This document shows positions 1-8,450 of a stretch of 64,000 nucleotides of DNA, piece by piece; within the stretch, counting starts at the first letter, position 1; each line of letters begins with the position of its first letter. The stretch is from NCBI GenBank assembly GCA_013201395.1, contig JABMJD010000002.1, positions 98,882 through 162,881 on the forward strand, given 5' to 3'. Source of the stretch: Candidatus Syntrophopropionicum ammoniitolerans (GTDB lineage: Bacteria > Bacillota > Desulfotomaculia > Desulfotomaculales > Pelotomaculaceae). A model generated the notes under the pieces. It saw nothing but the letters and a program-made list of their open reading frames with translations, was not told the origin of the DNA and made no database searches. The position numbers and the translations under genes are program-made.

Positions 1-705
1 AATAGACAAGAACCCCTGATCACATTCACTGAGCACCGTCCCGGGGTAGTCCGTCCCATTATTAATCACCCGAGCATATTGATCAATACCGGCAATTTTG
101 GCATCCTGTTCAGTTATATCGTTAATAACCGGTTTTCCCCTGGTTGCAAAATAAATCTCCAATCCCGGATATAGACCTTTTATTTCCCTAACTAAAAATT
201 TATCCAGCACTACCTCCCCGGCATTATCACCCAGGTATAATAGGGTTTTAGCTGCTGCCAGATCCTGCTGTAAATCTACTAAAAAGGATGAGGTAAACTC
301 CTTTTTCATAATCTCCTGTATAACCTCAATAACTGTGGCGGAATCCAGGTCGGGAATGGCCCCAAAGTCAATCACATTTCCAGCAGCGGCAAGCTTAACA
401 GCCGCTAAAAATCTGTCCGCAGCAGAAGCTATAAAATTTTCAAACTCACCCGCCATTGAAAGCGCCTTTTGATTATAAAAATCCTTATCCTTACCATAAG
501 GGTCGTTGTTGTTGGTAAAATCCCTGAAGACTCTGTGGATTTTGCCGGCCAAAACGGGAGCAATTGTATTTTCATCTATGTTACCGGTTTCACGCAGCAC
601 CTGCAAAAAAAACAAGGCCCTATCCTGGTTATCTTCAATGTGCTTTGTGGCCATGTTAGCAGCTTGATTCAGCTGACATTGTAAACATTCCAAAGAAATT
701 TTAAT
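1..705 (-). CDS. DUF89 (ARMT1-like) damage-control phosphatase, partial
   Basis: I translated this reading frame by hand. It opens with a KISLECLQCQLNQA segment and carries GNVIDFG, LGDNAGEVVLD and KPVINDITEQDA, then a GTDYPGT motif before the window edge cuts the C-terminus. These match the DUF89 family, metal-dependent phosphatases thought to clear damaged sugar phosphates and cofactors; the Asp and Asn of DNAGE and ND are the usual metal ligands. The CxxC near the N-terminus is typical of the short prokaryotic subfamily. No ATG, GTG or good TTG start fits. A strong Shine-Dalgarno (AAAGGTGG) lies 7 bases before an in-frame ATT at 705, exactly where the family normally begins (M-K-I-S-L-E-C). 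A TTG at 726 is possible but lacks a close ribosome site. The family call is secure; the substrate is unknown. Confidence 0.8.
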   Translation of the reverse strand, partial: MKISLECLQCQLNQAANMATKHIEDNQDRALFFLQVLRETGNIDENTIAPVLAGKIHRVFRDFTNNNDPYGKDKDFYNQKALSMAGEFENFIASAADRFLAAVKLAAAGNVIDFGAIPDLDSATVIEVIQEIMKKEFTSSFLVDLQQDLAAAKTLLYLGDNAGEVVLDKFLVREIKGLYPGLEIYFATRGKPVINDITEQDAKIAGIDQYARVINNGTDYPGTVLSECDQGFLSI

Positions 706-720
706 TTTACTACCACCTTT

Positions 721-954
721 CTTCAAAAGCCTGGGCTCAAAAACCCCTTTACACACAAATCTGATGGATGAATATATTACCGCTGCTCCTCTTTCAGCTA
801 TCTTAATTTTATCTGACCGGCTTTAATGCTGGGTTGCCCAGCGTAAAACCACAGCTAAAACCAGCAAATGGGTTTTTATCATTATATCATCAACAGGGGG
901 CTTGGCAGTCAAGGGGTGGGGGTAAATAGTTTTACAATCCTAACAATTGCCAGC
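721..954. other. Intergenic region between two minus-strand genes
   Basis: These 234 bases separate the DUF89 gene from the GGDEF-EAL gene. I see no convincing gene, RNA or hairpin terminator here. It probably holds the promoter of the DUF89 gene. Confidence 0.4.
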
Positions 955-3900
955 CTATTTGCATGCAGTAGACTTTAATAGTTTCTCGATTTCCTCGGCG
1001 GGCATAGGCTTATAATAGTAGTACCCCTGCACATCATCGCACAATCTTTGGCTAAGAAACTCCAGTTGCGGCGCTGTTTCAACGCCCTCGGCCAGGACTT
1101 CCAGCCCTAAACTTTTGGCCAGGGTAATTATTACTTTAGTAATTGCCTGATCCTTTTCACTGCCTTCAATACCATGTATGAACTGCATATCAATCTTAAT
1201 CCGGTCAATAGGGAGCATTTTTAAACGGTTGAGAGAGGAATACTCCTTTCCAAAATCGTCAATAGAAATGGACACCCCCAGCTTTTTCAGCCTGTTTAAA
1301 ACGTTTACCGTATGTTTTGCTTCCTTACTGGCAATATCTTCAGTAATCTCCAATTCCAGGTGTCCAGGACTTAAACCTGCTTCGGTAAGAATATTTTCTA
1401 TGCTATTGGCAATAAGCGGATTGTTGAACTGGCTAATAGATAGATTAACGGCCATACGCACGTGGGGCAACCCCATATCCTGCCACTTTTTATTCTGGTT
1501 TACTGCTGTTTTTAACACCCACTCGCCAATACTGTGGATTAAACCATTTTTTTCGGCTAGAGGAATAAAAACATTGGGGGGCACCATACCCATTTCCGGG
1601 TGTCTCCAACGCAATAAGGCTTCCAACCCGATGATCCGACCGGTATGCAGCCTTACCTGGGGTTGATAGTGAACCGCCAGCTCATTATGCTCCAGAGCCC
1701 TGTACAGGCTGTTAGAAAGGATCACGTTTTTCCGTACATCCTCTTTCATATCCGCTGTGCATAGTACATACTGATTTCTCCCCCTGGACTTGGCTCTGTA
1801 CATGGCCATGTCGGCATTTTTAATTAATGTTTCAGTATCTTCACCGTCGAGGGGATAAACAGCGATACCAGCGCTACTGGTAATGTAGAACTCCTGTCCC
1901 TTTAAAATAAATGGTTTTTTAAACTGCCCCATGATATCTGCGGTAATCCGGTCTATATGTTCGGCATCCACAATGTTATCGATCATTATCATAAATTCAT
2001 CCCCACCGAAACGAGCAACAATATCCGTTTTCTGTAAACATTCCGACAGACCCCGCGCCACTTCTTTAATAATACTGTCACCACCGCTATGCCCCATGGT
2101 GTCATTCACTTCCTTGAAATTGTCCAAATCCATGAACATAACATAGATGAATTTTTTGTTCTCTTTGGCCGAATGAATAGCCTTATTGAGCCGGTTCCCA
2201 AACAAGGTGCGGTTGGGAAGACCCGTTAAACAGTCATAATAGGCCATAAATTCGATTTCTTTTTCAGCCTTAATTTTTATTAAGCCATCAGCCAGCAGAT
2301 TAGCAAGGATTTTTAGTAATTCAATGTGATAGTTGGACCATACCTTAACCGATACCACAGAATCCAACCCGACAAAACCCAGAAGTTCCTCTTGTTCCTC
2401 AATAGGAATTACCACTACGGATTTAACATTTTGACGAGTTAGTTGAAACTTTTCTGCACCCGCCTCCACCGGCAGCTTGCTCACATCCTCGATGTAAACC
2501 AGTTTTTTGTTTTTCAGTTGCGCCATCCACCAGGGAAATGTATCCAGGGGTACATCTTGAATGGTTCCTACCTCTGGGCTGATTCCTTCATTGCACCATT
2601 CATGAGTATAGGTCATAGTGCTGTCTTGATGGTCAATCATAAATATATAGGTGCGGTCGGCATGAAAAAAACGTCCTGTTTTATTTAACATATTCTTAAT
2701 TTTTTCATCAATGTTTACCTGGTTGACACTGACAAAATCGGTGGAAATCTCCGAGACCAGTTTTTGAAAATTAATTTGATAGATATTCTCCTTTAACCTC
2801 TTGATGTAAATCTTGTTTACATTCCATCCCACCCAGAAAGCAATCATTAATATGCCGATCCTCATAATATAATCATATTGATCCATCTGTATTGCTTCCC
2901 GGGGCGCATATAGCCAAACTAATATTTGGGTAACAACAGCCACGGCAGTAACCAAAATTAGTAGGGTGCGAGTACTGAATACAAGAGAAACAATCATAAT
3001 AATAATGGGGAAAACCCAGACAGTGATACTTGAATATTCCAAAAATTTCAGGGTAACTATGGGGATACTTAATAGCGTGATCGTTATTATTAGTATGCTT
3101 CTTGTTTTTTGGGACTTTATATACTGACATGCCAGGATCGTTAAACCCAGTATAAAGAATAACCCGCTGGTAAATAGCATGGATTTTAAACTATCTTCAC
3201 TACCCACCATATGAGGCAAAAAATAGGGTATAAAACCAAGTACCCCCCCTGCAATAAAAGCAATCGCCAAATAATGATGTAATTTTATCCGAGTTTTGTG
3301 ATCCAGGATTAACTCATCCCGACTTTCTATTACCCCCTGCAATGGCCCATATTTTTTTATTGAATAAAGTATAGCCGCAACTGGCAGGAGGCTAAACAAA
3401 GGTGCCATTTGCGGCAGGGGATTCAGCAAATGGGATCTTAAAACCACATCAGTGAAACCACCCAACAGCAAGGCGGCAAGTAGCGTAAAAAAGACCAGGT
3501 TGGCTTGCCTCTGAATAACCTTGTCGGATGTTTTCCGTTGCCAACGCCAAATAATTCTCAGGCAAGCTAGAACATACCCGACATAATAGGTATAAAAAAA
3601 CAAATCCCAGCCGTTATGCACCCCTATATTAACCCAACCGTAAGTCATCTTCACCAGATGATACTGAGCACCAGCCATTTCCCCGGAAATAGAAAAAACA
3701 TACATATTGATAGTTGCAGGTAGATGCAATAACCACCAAAGACGCTGTTGCTTCAAGGTAGCTTTTTCACTGGTCAACAACAACAAAAAGTGTAAAAACA
3801 AACTATATACAGTTGTCCAACCAAGGGCGGCAAACCGCCGCCAGAATAGACACATATCCATATTTGCAGCAGAGTTGGCCAACGCGAACCCAAAGGACCA

Positions 3901-4041
3901 TAGACACAAAGAGATAGAAACCGCCAAAAACATCCTGTTTATACTTGCCTTGCGGTTCATTCGGATAATATACAGGCCAAAGAACAAATAGATAGCAAAG
4001 GCCGCTAAAAACAATAATGAAAACCAATGTGTGTATTCCAC
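955..4041 (-). CDS. Membrane-bound GGDEF-EAL cyclic-di-GMP enzyme with 7TM and GAF sensor domains
   Basis: This 1028-residue protein starts with a seven-helix membrane region of the histidine-kinase-N-7TM type (about 1-235), followed by a second block of about six hydrophobic helices (255-410). A GAF-like sensor (about 440-590), a GGDEF domain (600-765) and an EAL domain (780-1020) come next. The diguanylate cyclase motif GGDEF is intact at 679-683. The inhibitory RxxD site before it reads QKTD, so product inhibition is probably lost. The phosphodiesterase domain keeps EALLR (807-811) and the later Asn, Glu, Asp-Asp, Lys and Gln positions (VNLS, LEITED, IDDFG, KID, EGVE, QGY), so both activities are plausible. 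A GGAGG sits 7 bases before the ATG. It stands alone, so the signal sensed cannot be read from context. Confidence 0.93.
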   Translation of the reverse strand: MEYTHWFSLLFLAAFAIYLFFGLYIIRMNRKASINRMFLAVSISLCLWSFGFALANSAANMDMCLFWRRFAALGWTTVYSLFLHFLLLLTSEKATLKQQRLWWLLHLPATINMYVFSISGEMAGAQYHLVKMTYGWVNIGVHNGWDLFFYTYYVGYVLACLRIIWRWQRKTSDKVIQRQANLVFFTLLAALLLGGFTDVVLRSHLLNPLPQMAPLFSLLPVAAILYSIKKYGPLQGVIESRDELILDHKTRIKLHHYLAIAFIAGGVLGFIPYFLPHMVGSEDSLKSMLFTSGLFFILGLTILACQYIKSQKTRSILIITITLLSIPIVTLKFLEYSSITVWVFPIIIMIVSLVFSTRTLLILVTAVAVVTQILVWLYAPREAIQMDQYDYIMRIGILMIAFWVGWNVNKIYIKRLKENIYQINFQKLVSEISTDFVSVNQVNIDEKIKNMLNKTGRFFHADRTYIFMIDHQDSTMTYTHEWCNEGISPEVGTIQDVPLDTFPWWMAQLKNKKLVYIEDVSKLPVEAGAEKFQLTRQNVKSVVVIPIEEQEELLGFVGLDSVVSVKVWSNYHIELLKILANLLADGLIKIKAEKEIEFMAYYDCLTGLPNRTLFGNRLNKAIHSAKENKKFIYVMFMDLDNFKEVNDTMGHSGGDSIIKEVARGLSECLQKTDIVARFGGDEFMIMIDNIVDAEHIDRITADIMGQFKKPFILKGQEFYITSSAGIAVYPLDGEDTETLIKNADMAMYRAKSRGRNQYVLCTADMKEDVRKNVILSNSLYRALEHNELAVHYQPQVRLHTGRIIGLEALLRWRHPEMGMVPPNVFIPLAEKNGLIHSIGEWVLKTAVNQNKKWQDMGLPHVRMAVNLSISQFNNPLIANSIENILTEAGLSPGHLELEITEDIASKEAKHTVNVLNRLKKLGVSISIDDFGKEYSSLNRLKMLPIDRIKIDMQFIHGIEGSEKDQAITKVIITLAKSLGLEVLAEGVETAPQLEFLSQRLCDDVQGYYYYKPMPAEEIEKLLKSTACK

Positions 4042-4431
4042 GAGATCCTCCGTACAGGTTAATACTAAACCCTAAGGTTTACAATTATTTTTTTTGCGAA
4101 CATGCATTGCTTGCCTTCTATAGTTATCGGCCGGATTTATTTTTTACTTGAGTGATATCCTATCTGCTAATAATTATTTCGTTCCCATTCCTCACCTTAT
4201 TTAAATCACTTAGATGTTAGGATCACCCCAAAAATGAAAAGGGAAAACAGCGGACATGGTTGGAGCCTCATAGTTTCCCTCACAGAAAAATGGCCCTGAT
4301 GATAGATCAAGACAGAAAGGTGTAGTAGTTAAAAAAATACTGTTTTAATATTGTTTTTGATTTTGACGGTCCTTTTGCTTTCTTAGCGGCAGCCCAGTGG
4401 TAGTGGGTTGGTGCCTGCTGCAACATTTTAC
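4042..4431. other. Divergent intergenic region ahead of the trp promoter
   Basis: About 390 bases lie between the divergent GGDEF-EAL gene and the trp promoter. I see no credible gene or RNA in it. Short AT-rich stretches near 4080-4140 may hold the promoter for the minus-strand gene. Confidence 0.4.
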
Positions 4432-4461
4432 TTGACCGAAATAGCAGTTCCTTGCTAAAAT
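4432..4461 (+). promoter_or_regulatory. Promoter of the trp operon
   Basis: TTGACC at 4432-4437 and TAAAAT at 4456-4461 are separated by 18 bases, a good sigma-A type match. Transcription would begin near 4468, about 16 bases before the first TRAP triplet. That geometry fits a TRAP-controlled leader. Confidence 0.7.
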
Positions 4462-4478
4462 TGTGGCAAATAGAATAT

Positions 4479-4531
4479 TTGTTTAGCAGAGATGAGCTTA
4501 GTTGAGAGTAGTTGAGTTTAGACGAGCGGTG
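4479..4531 (+). promoter_or_regulatory. TRAP (trp RNA-binding attenuation protein) binding site
   Basis: Nine perfect (G/T)AG triplets occur with exact two-base spacers: TAG 4484, GAG 4489, GAG 4494, TAG 4499, GAG 4504, TAG 4509, GAG 4514, TAG 4519 and GAG 4524. Degenerate TTG (4479) and GTG (4529) triplets continue the phase, giving eleven positions, the subunit number of the TRAP ring. In Bacillus, tryptophan-loaded TRAP wraps such RNA and frees a terminator. The protein gene (mtrB) is not in the window. Confidence 0.85.
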
Positions 4532-4550
4532 TGTGATCCATAAAATGTGA

Positions 4551-4579
4551 CAGCCGGCTTTTTCGTCTGGCTGTTTTTT
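4551..4579 (+). terminator. Leader terminator (attenuator) of the trp operon
   Basis: CAGCC at 4551-4555 pairs with GGCTG at 4569-4573 and is followed by six T residues and more T-rich sequence. Bases 4518-4526, inside the last two TRAP triplets, can instead pair with 4562-4570 (core AGACGA with TCGTCT), which would block the terminator. The two structures exclude each other, as in TRAP attenuation. The antiterminator pairing is my inference. Confidence 0.7.
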
Positions 4580-4727
4580 GTTGTTTTTAGGGGGGGTTAA
4601 TAGCAGGGAGGAGACAGTGGCGGCAGCAGGGATATTAAACAAGGGTTACCACCGATTCTAGGCTGTGCCCTAAAAGCTATTTGCTTACTTGTGAAGAAAC
4701 GAGAAAACTGGACGGGGGGAAGGACAG

Positions 4728-5915
4728 ATGTCAAAGGGCAGATTTGGAACATACGGCGGTCAGTATATCCCAGAAACATTGATGAACGCCGTAATCGAGC
4801 TGGAACAAGCTTATGAGCATTATAAAAATGATGAGCAGTACAACAGGGAATTGACCAGCCTTTTCAACAACTACGTTGGGAGACCCACTCTTCTTTATTT
4901 CGCGGCAAGACTAACCAAGGACTTGGGCGGTGCTAAAATCTATCTCAAACGGGAGGACTTGAACCATACCGGTTCCCATAAAATCAACAATGTACTTGGG
5001 CAATCCCTCCTGGCAAAAAAAATGGGCAAAACCCGGATTATTGCTGAAACAGGGGCTGGGCAGCACGGCGTTGCCACTGCCACCGCTGCGGCTTTAATGG
5101 ACATGGAATGCGAAATCTTCATGGGTGCGGAAGACACGAGACGGCAGGCCTTGAATGTTTATAAGATGCGGCTTCTCGGCGCCACAGTGCATCCTGTCAG
5201 TTCAGGGACGGCAACCCTTAAGGATGCGGTCTCCGAGACCATGCGGGAATGGACGAACAGGATAGCTGACACGCATTATGTACTCGGTTCTGTCATGGGG
5301 CCGCATCCCTTTCCCACAATTGTCCGGGATCTACAGGCGGTCATCTCCAAGGAGATTAAGGAACAGATGCTGGAAAGAGAAGGGCGATTGCCCAACGCAG
5401 TGATTGCCTGCGTTGGTGGTGGCTCTAACGCCATTGGGGCTTTCCACCATTTTATTAATGATAAATCTGTCCGGTTGATCGGCTGCGAGGCGGCCGGTAG
5501 AGGCATCGGGACCTTTGACACAGCAGCAACCATCTCTACAGGTAAAATAGGGATCTTCCACGGCATGAAGTCCTATTTCTGCCAGGATGAATATGGACAA
5601 ATTGCCCCTGTTTACTCTATTTCCGCCGGCCTCGACTATCCCGGTATCGGCCCGGAACATGCATATCTGCACGATATCGGAAGGGCAGAGTATGTGGCGA
5701 TAACTGATGAGGAGGCAGTTTCTGCCTTTGAATATCTATCCAGGATTGAAGGCATTATCCCTGCTATTGAGAGTGCCCATGCCATCGCCTATGTACTGAA
5801 ATTGGCACCAAAACTTGATAAGGATAAAATCATTGTTATTAATGTTTCCGGCCGTGGTGATAAAGATTGTGCAGCGGTAGCTCGCTTTAGGGGGGAGGAA
5901 ATTTCAGATGAGTAG
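4728..5915 (+). CDS. trpB: Tryptophan synthase beta chain
   Basis: TrpB joins indole and serine to make tryptophan, using PLP, in complex with TrpA. The 395-residue protein has the usual length and opens with a [12 protein letters not shown] segment. The PLP lysine is K85 within HTGSHKINN, and the glycine-rich phosphate loop [10 protein letters not shown] lies near residue 230. A GGGGGGAAGG ribosome site precedes the ATG. It is the first gene of the operon, about 150 bases after the leader terminator. In most Firmicutes trpB and trpA come last, so leading with trpBA is unusual. It overlaps trpA by 8 bases, suggesting coupled translation of the two subunits. Confidence 0.97.
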   Translation: MSKGRFGTYGGQYIPETLMNAVIELEQAYEHYKNDEQYNRELTSLFNNYVGRPTLLYFAARLTKDLGGAKIYLKREDLNHTGSHKINNVLGQSLLAKKMGKTRIIAETGAGQHGVATATAAALMDMECEIFMGAEDTRRQALNVYKMRLLGATVHPVSSGTATLKDAVSETMREWTNRIADTHYVLGSVMGPHPFPTIVRDLQAVISKEIKEQMLEREGRLPNAVIACVGGGSNAIGAFHHFINDKSVRLIGCEAAGRGIGTFDTAATISTGKIGIFHGMKSYFCQDEYGQIAPVYSISAGLDYPGIGPEHAYLHDIGRAEYVAITDEEAVSAFEYLSRIEGIIPAIESAHAIAYVLKLAPKLDKDKIIVINVSGRGDKDCAAVARFRGEEISDE

Positions 5916-6681
5916 AATCAAGGAAGCCTTTGGCCGCGGGAAGGCCTTTATCCCTTTTCTTACCTGTGGGGACCCGGATTTGGAGACCACCCTGGAACTA
6001 TGCAAGGCGATTGAAGATGCCGGTGCCGATTTAATTGAACTGGGCATTCCCTTTTCTGATCCCATCGCTGAGGGGCCGGTGATTCAAAAGGCAAGCCTGC
6101 GGGCGTTATCCGGTGGAGTGACAACTGATAAAATATTTGATCTGGTAGACAAAGTGAGAAAAACCGTCCGCCTACCCCTCCTCTTTATGACCTATGCTAA
6201 CGTCGTCTTCTCCTATGGGACGGAGCGTTTTGTGAAGACCGCTACTGAAATTGGTATCGACGGGCTTATCCTCCCGGATGTGCCCTTTGAGGAAAAGGGG
6301 GATTTTGAACCCATCTGCAAGATGTACGGAATAGATCTTATCTCCTTTATTGCCCCCACCTCCCTCGAACGCATTTCAATCATCGCCCAGGAGGCAGCCG
6401 GTTTTATTTACTGCATTTCTTCGTTAGGTGTGACTGGGATGCGAGATAAAATCAACTCTGACATAGATAAAATGATCGGGCTCGTTCGTAAATCAACCAC
6501 TGTCCCAACGGCAATTGGATTCGGCGTCTCTACCCCAGAACAGGCTGCCAAACTGGCGGAAAAATCCGACGGGGTGATCGTCGGCTCAGCAATAGTCAAA
6601 CTGATAGAGCAATATGGCCGGGATGCTGTCCCCTACGTTTTCAATTATGCCAAAAAAATGAAACTTGCGATTACCAAATAG
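5908..6681 (+). CDS. trpA: Tryptophan synthase alpha chain
   Basis: TrpA cleaves indole-3-glycerol phosphate and passes indole to TrpB. The protein is 257 residues, a normal length, with the expected LTCGDPD start region, the catalytic glutamate E44 ([11 protein letters not shown]; Glu49 in the Salmonella enzyme) and a conserved [10 protein letters not shown] segment near the C-terminus. The residue matching the second catalytic acid, Asp60, is a glutamate here (E55 in AEGPVIQ). From memory AEGP occurs in some other clostridial TrpA proteins, so it is probably tolerated. The start overlaps trpB by 8 bases. Confidence 0.96.
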   Translation: MSRIKEAFGRGKAFIPFLTCGDPDLETTLELCKAIEDAGADLIELGIPFSDPIAEGPVIQKASLRALSGGVTTDKIFDLVDKVRKTVRLPLLFMTYANVVFSYGTERFVKTATEIGIDGLILPDVPFEEKGDFEPICKMYGIDLISFIAPTSLERISIIAQEAAGFIYCISSLGVTGMRDKINSDIDKMIGLVRKSTTVPTAIGFGVSTPEQAAKLAEKSDGVIVGSAIVKLIEQYGRDAVPYVFNYAKKMKLAITK

Positions 6682-6720
6682 ATTTCGATATAGGAGGAGA
6701 GCAAAATATATAAAGAAATT

Positions 6721-7740
6721 ATGGCTAAAATAACCGCCAGGCAGGAACTAACGGGACAAGAAATCTTTGCCCTGATCAGCGCCATCAACAACGATGAGGT
6801 TTCAGATATTCAGATTGCCGGTTTTCAGGTTGCCCTCTTGATGAAGGGAGCCTCCCTTGCTGAAATTACTTCGATTGCCAAGGCCATGCGCAGTAACTGT
6901 GTCCCGCTCAAGCCGAAGGTGAATGCCGAACTAATGGACACCTGTGGTACAGGTGGGGGACTAAGCACCTTTAATATCTCTACCGCCACAGCCCTCGTTG
7001 CCGCTGCCGCCGGTATTCCTATTGCCAAACATGGCAGCCGTTCTATTTCCAGTTTATCAGGAAGCGCTGATGTTCTGGAGGCGTTAGGCGTTAACATCAA
7101 CCAGACCCCTACCCAGGCTGAACGATTGATCGAGGAAATTGGAATCGCCTTCATCTATGCGCCCTTATTCCATCCTGTCATGTGTAAGGTTTTAACGCCA
7201 GAGACCGAACTGGGGATCAAGACAATTTTCTATACAATTATCGGCCCGCTAATCAACCCCGCATTTGCCCAACGTCACCTGTTAGGGGTCTTCAAACAGG
7301 AGCTGTTAGACATCGTTACTCATGTCGCTAGTGAACTTGGCTACACCAACGCTATGTTCGTCCATGGAAGAGATGGCCTTGATGAAATATCGCTACTTGG
7401 CCCAACAAAGATCAATGAACTAAAAAACGGTGAAGTAAGAAGCTACGAAATCTGTCCCGAGGACTTCGGCCTCGAACGCTGTACCTTAGATGAGATTAAG
7501 ACTGGAACGCCGGAAGAAAACGCCGCAACGATCACTGGTGTTTTTACAGGAAGGATCAAAGGCCCCAGGAAAGAGGCCATCATCCTTAATGCGGCAGGTG
7601 CGCTTGTTGTTGGGGGTAGAGCCGAAAATTTTGCTGCAGGCATCACCCTGGCCTCAGGGATCATCGACAGTGGTTCAGCCTACGACAAGCTTGAAGAACT
7701 GAGGACATTGTCCAACAAAATTGCAGGTTGCTGTCGATGA
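6721..7740 (+). CDS. trpD: Anthranilate phosphoribosyltransferase
   Basis: TrpD transfers the ribose phosphate of PRPP to anthranilate. The CGTGGG loop (about residues 77-82), the KHGSR segment and GSADVLEALG are the classic substrate-binding motifs; length is about 340 residues. The listed ATG at 6721 has no ribosome site close to it. A perfect AGGAGGAG at 6692-6699 is only 6-8 bases before an in-frame ATA at 6706. Starting there adds I-Y-K-E-I and aligns better with the N-terminus of known TrpD proteins, so AUA initiation should be considered. The gene ends in a TGA that overlaps the trpC start. Confidence 0.95.
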   Translation: MAKITARQELTGQEIFALISAINNDEVSDIQIAGFQVALLMKGASLAEITSIAKAMRSNCVPLKPKVNAELMDTCGTGGGLSTFNISTATALVAAAAGIPIAKHGSRSISSLSGSADVLEALGVNINQTPTQAERLIEEIGIAFIYAPLFHPVMCKVLTPETELGIKTIFYTIIGPLINPAFAQRHLLGVFKQELLDIVTHVASELGYTNAMFVHGRDGLDEISLLGPTKINELKNGEVRSYEICPEDFGLERCTLDEIKTGTPEENAATITGVFTGRIKGPRKEAIILNAAGALVVGGRAENFAAGITLASGIIDSGSAYDKLEELRTLSNKIAGCCR

Positions 7741-8450
7741 AAGGGCTGCGTGAAAGCCTCGAACAAAAGCTGGCCGGCGGCTCTATCCCCATCATCCCGG
7801 ATATAAAAATTAGATCACCAAAAGAGGGGAATCTGTTTCTAAACATTACCCCGCTAGAGGCTGCTCAGCTAATGGAGAAACTCGGTGCACCAGCCATCTC
7901 TGTTGTCTCTGAACAAAAATACTTTGGCGGCTCATTGCAGCTTCTCGAAGAGGTGGCCTTAGCTGTGTCTCTCCCTGTCCTCCGCAAGGATTTCATCAAA
8001 GAAGAAAATGATCTCTATAGGACAAAAAACTGCGGCGCAACAGCAGTGTTGCTGATCTGTGCCTGTTTGTCTGAAAAGAGGCTTAGAATGCTCTACGATC
8101 TTGCTATCGGACTCTCTTTAGAGCCACTTGTAGAGGTACATACAAGGGATGAATTAGCCCTGGCAGACAGCATCGGTGCCAAGCTGATCGGCATCAACAA
8201 CCGTCAGATCCTGGCCCTGGAGAAGGACAACGGTTCTGTGTCTGTAACGCAGAAACTTGCCCCAAGTGCACCCCAAGAGGCATTTTTAATCAGTGAAAGC
8301 GGTATTACCACACCGGAGCAGGCCAAGGCAGCCATAAAAGCCGGTGCTGGGTCAGTGCTCGTGGGGACGGCGATCTGGAAATCCCCAGATCCGGGTGAGT
8401 TTTATGTGGCGATGTCTCGCGGGGAGGGCAAAAAAAATGAGCAAGCCTAA
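7737..8450 (+). CDS. trpC: Indole-3-glycerol phosphate synthase
   Basis: TrpC closes the indole ring of carboxyphenylaminodeoxyribulose phosphate. It is a TIM-barrel enzyme of about 237 residues, slightly short for the family. Diagnostic motifs are IIPDIKIRSPKEG at the N-terminus, LRKDFI with the catalytic lysine near residue 85, GINNR, and the phosphate-binding ISESGI and VGTAIW segments. I chose the ATG at 7737, which overlaps the trpD stop as ATGA; a TTG at 7728 is the alternative. trpC overlaps trpF by 14 bases, indicating tight translational coupling. Confidence 0.95.
   Translation: MKGLRESLEQKLAGGSIPIIPDIKIRSPKEGNLFLNITPLEAAQLMEKLGAPAISVVSEQKYFGGSLQLLEEVALAVSLPVLRKDFIKEENDLYRTKNCGATAVLLICACLSEKRLRMLYDLAIGLSLEPLVEVHTRDELALADSIGAKLIGINNRQILALEKDNGSVSVTQKLAPSAPQEAFLISESGITTPEQAKAAIKAGAGSVLVGTAIWKSPDPGEFYVAMSRGEGKKNEQA

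Noticed and set aside
4386..4430. Possible trp leader peptide with clustered Trp codons upstream of the promoter
   Set aside because: TGG codons near 4397-4411 are interrupted by TAG in frame, and they lie before the promoter, so they would not be in the leader RNA.
4630..4727. A T-box-like motif ahead of trpB
   Set aside because: The AGGGTTACCACCG near 4641 does not match the conserved T-box sequence AGGGTGGNACCGCG, and no specifier structure is visible; the TRAP site explains the control better.
8344..8436. Longer N-terminus of TrpF
   Set aside because: The extra residues read out of frame within trpC and show no family similarity; the ATG at 8437 has a good ribosome site.
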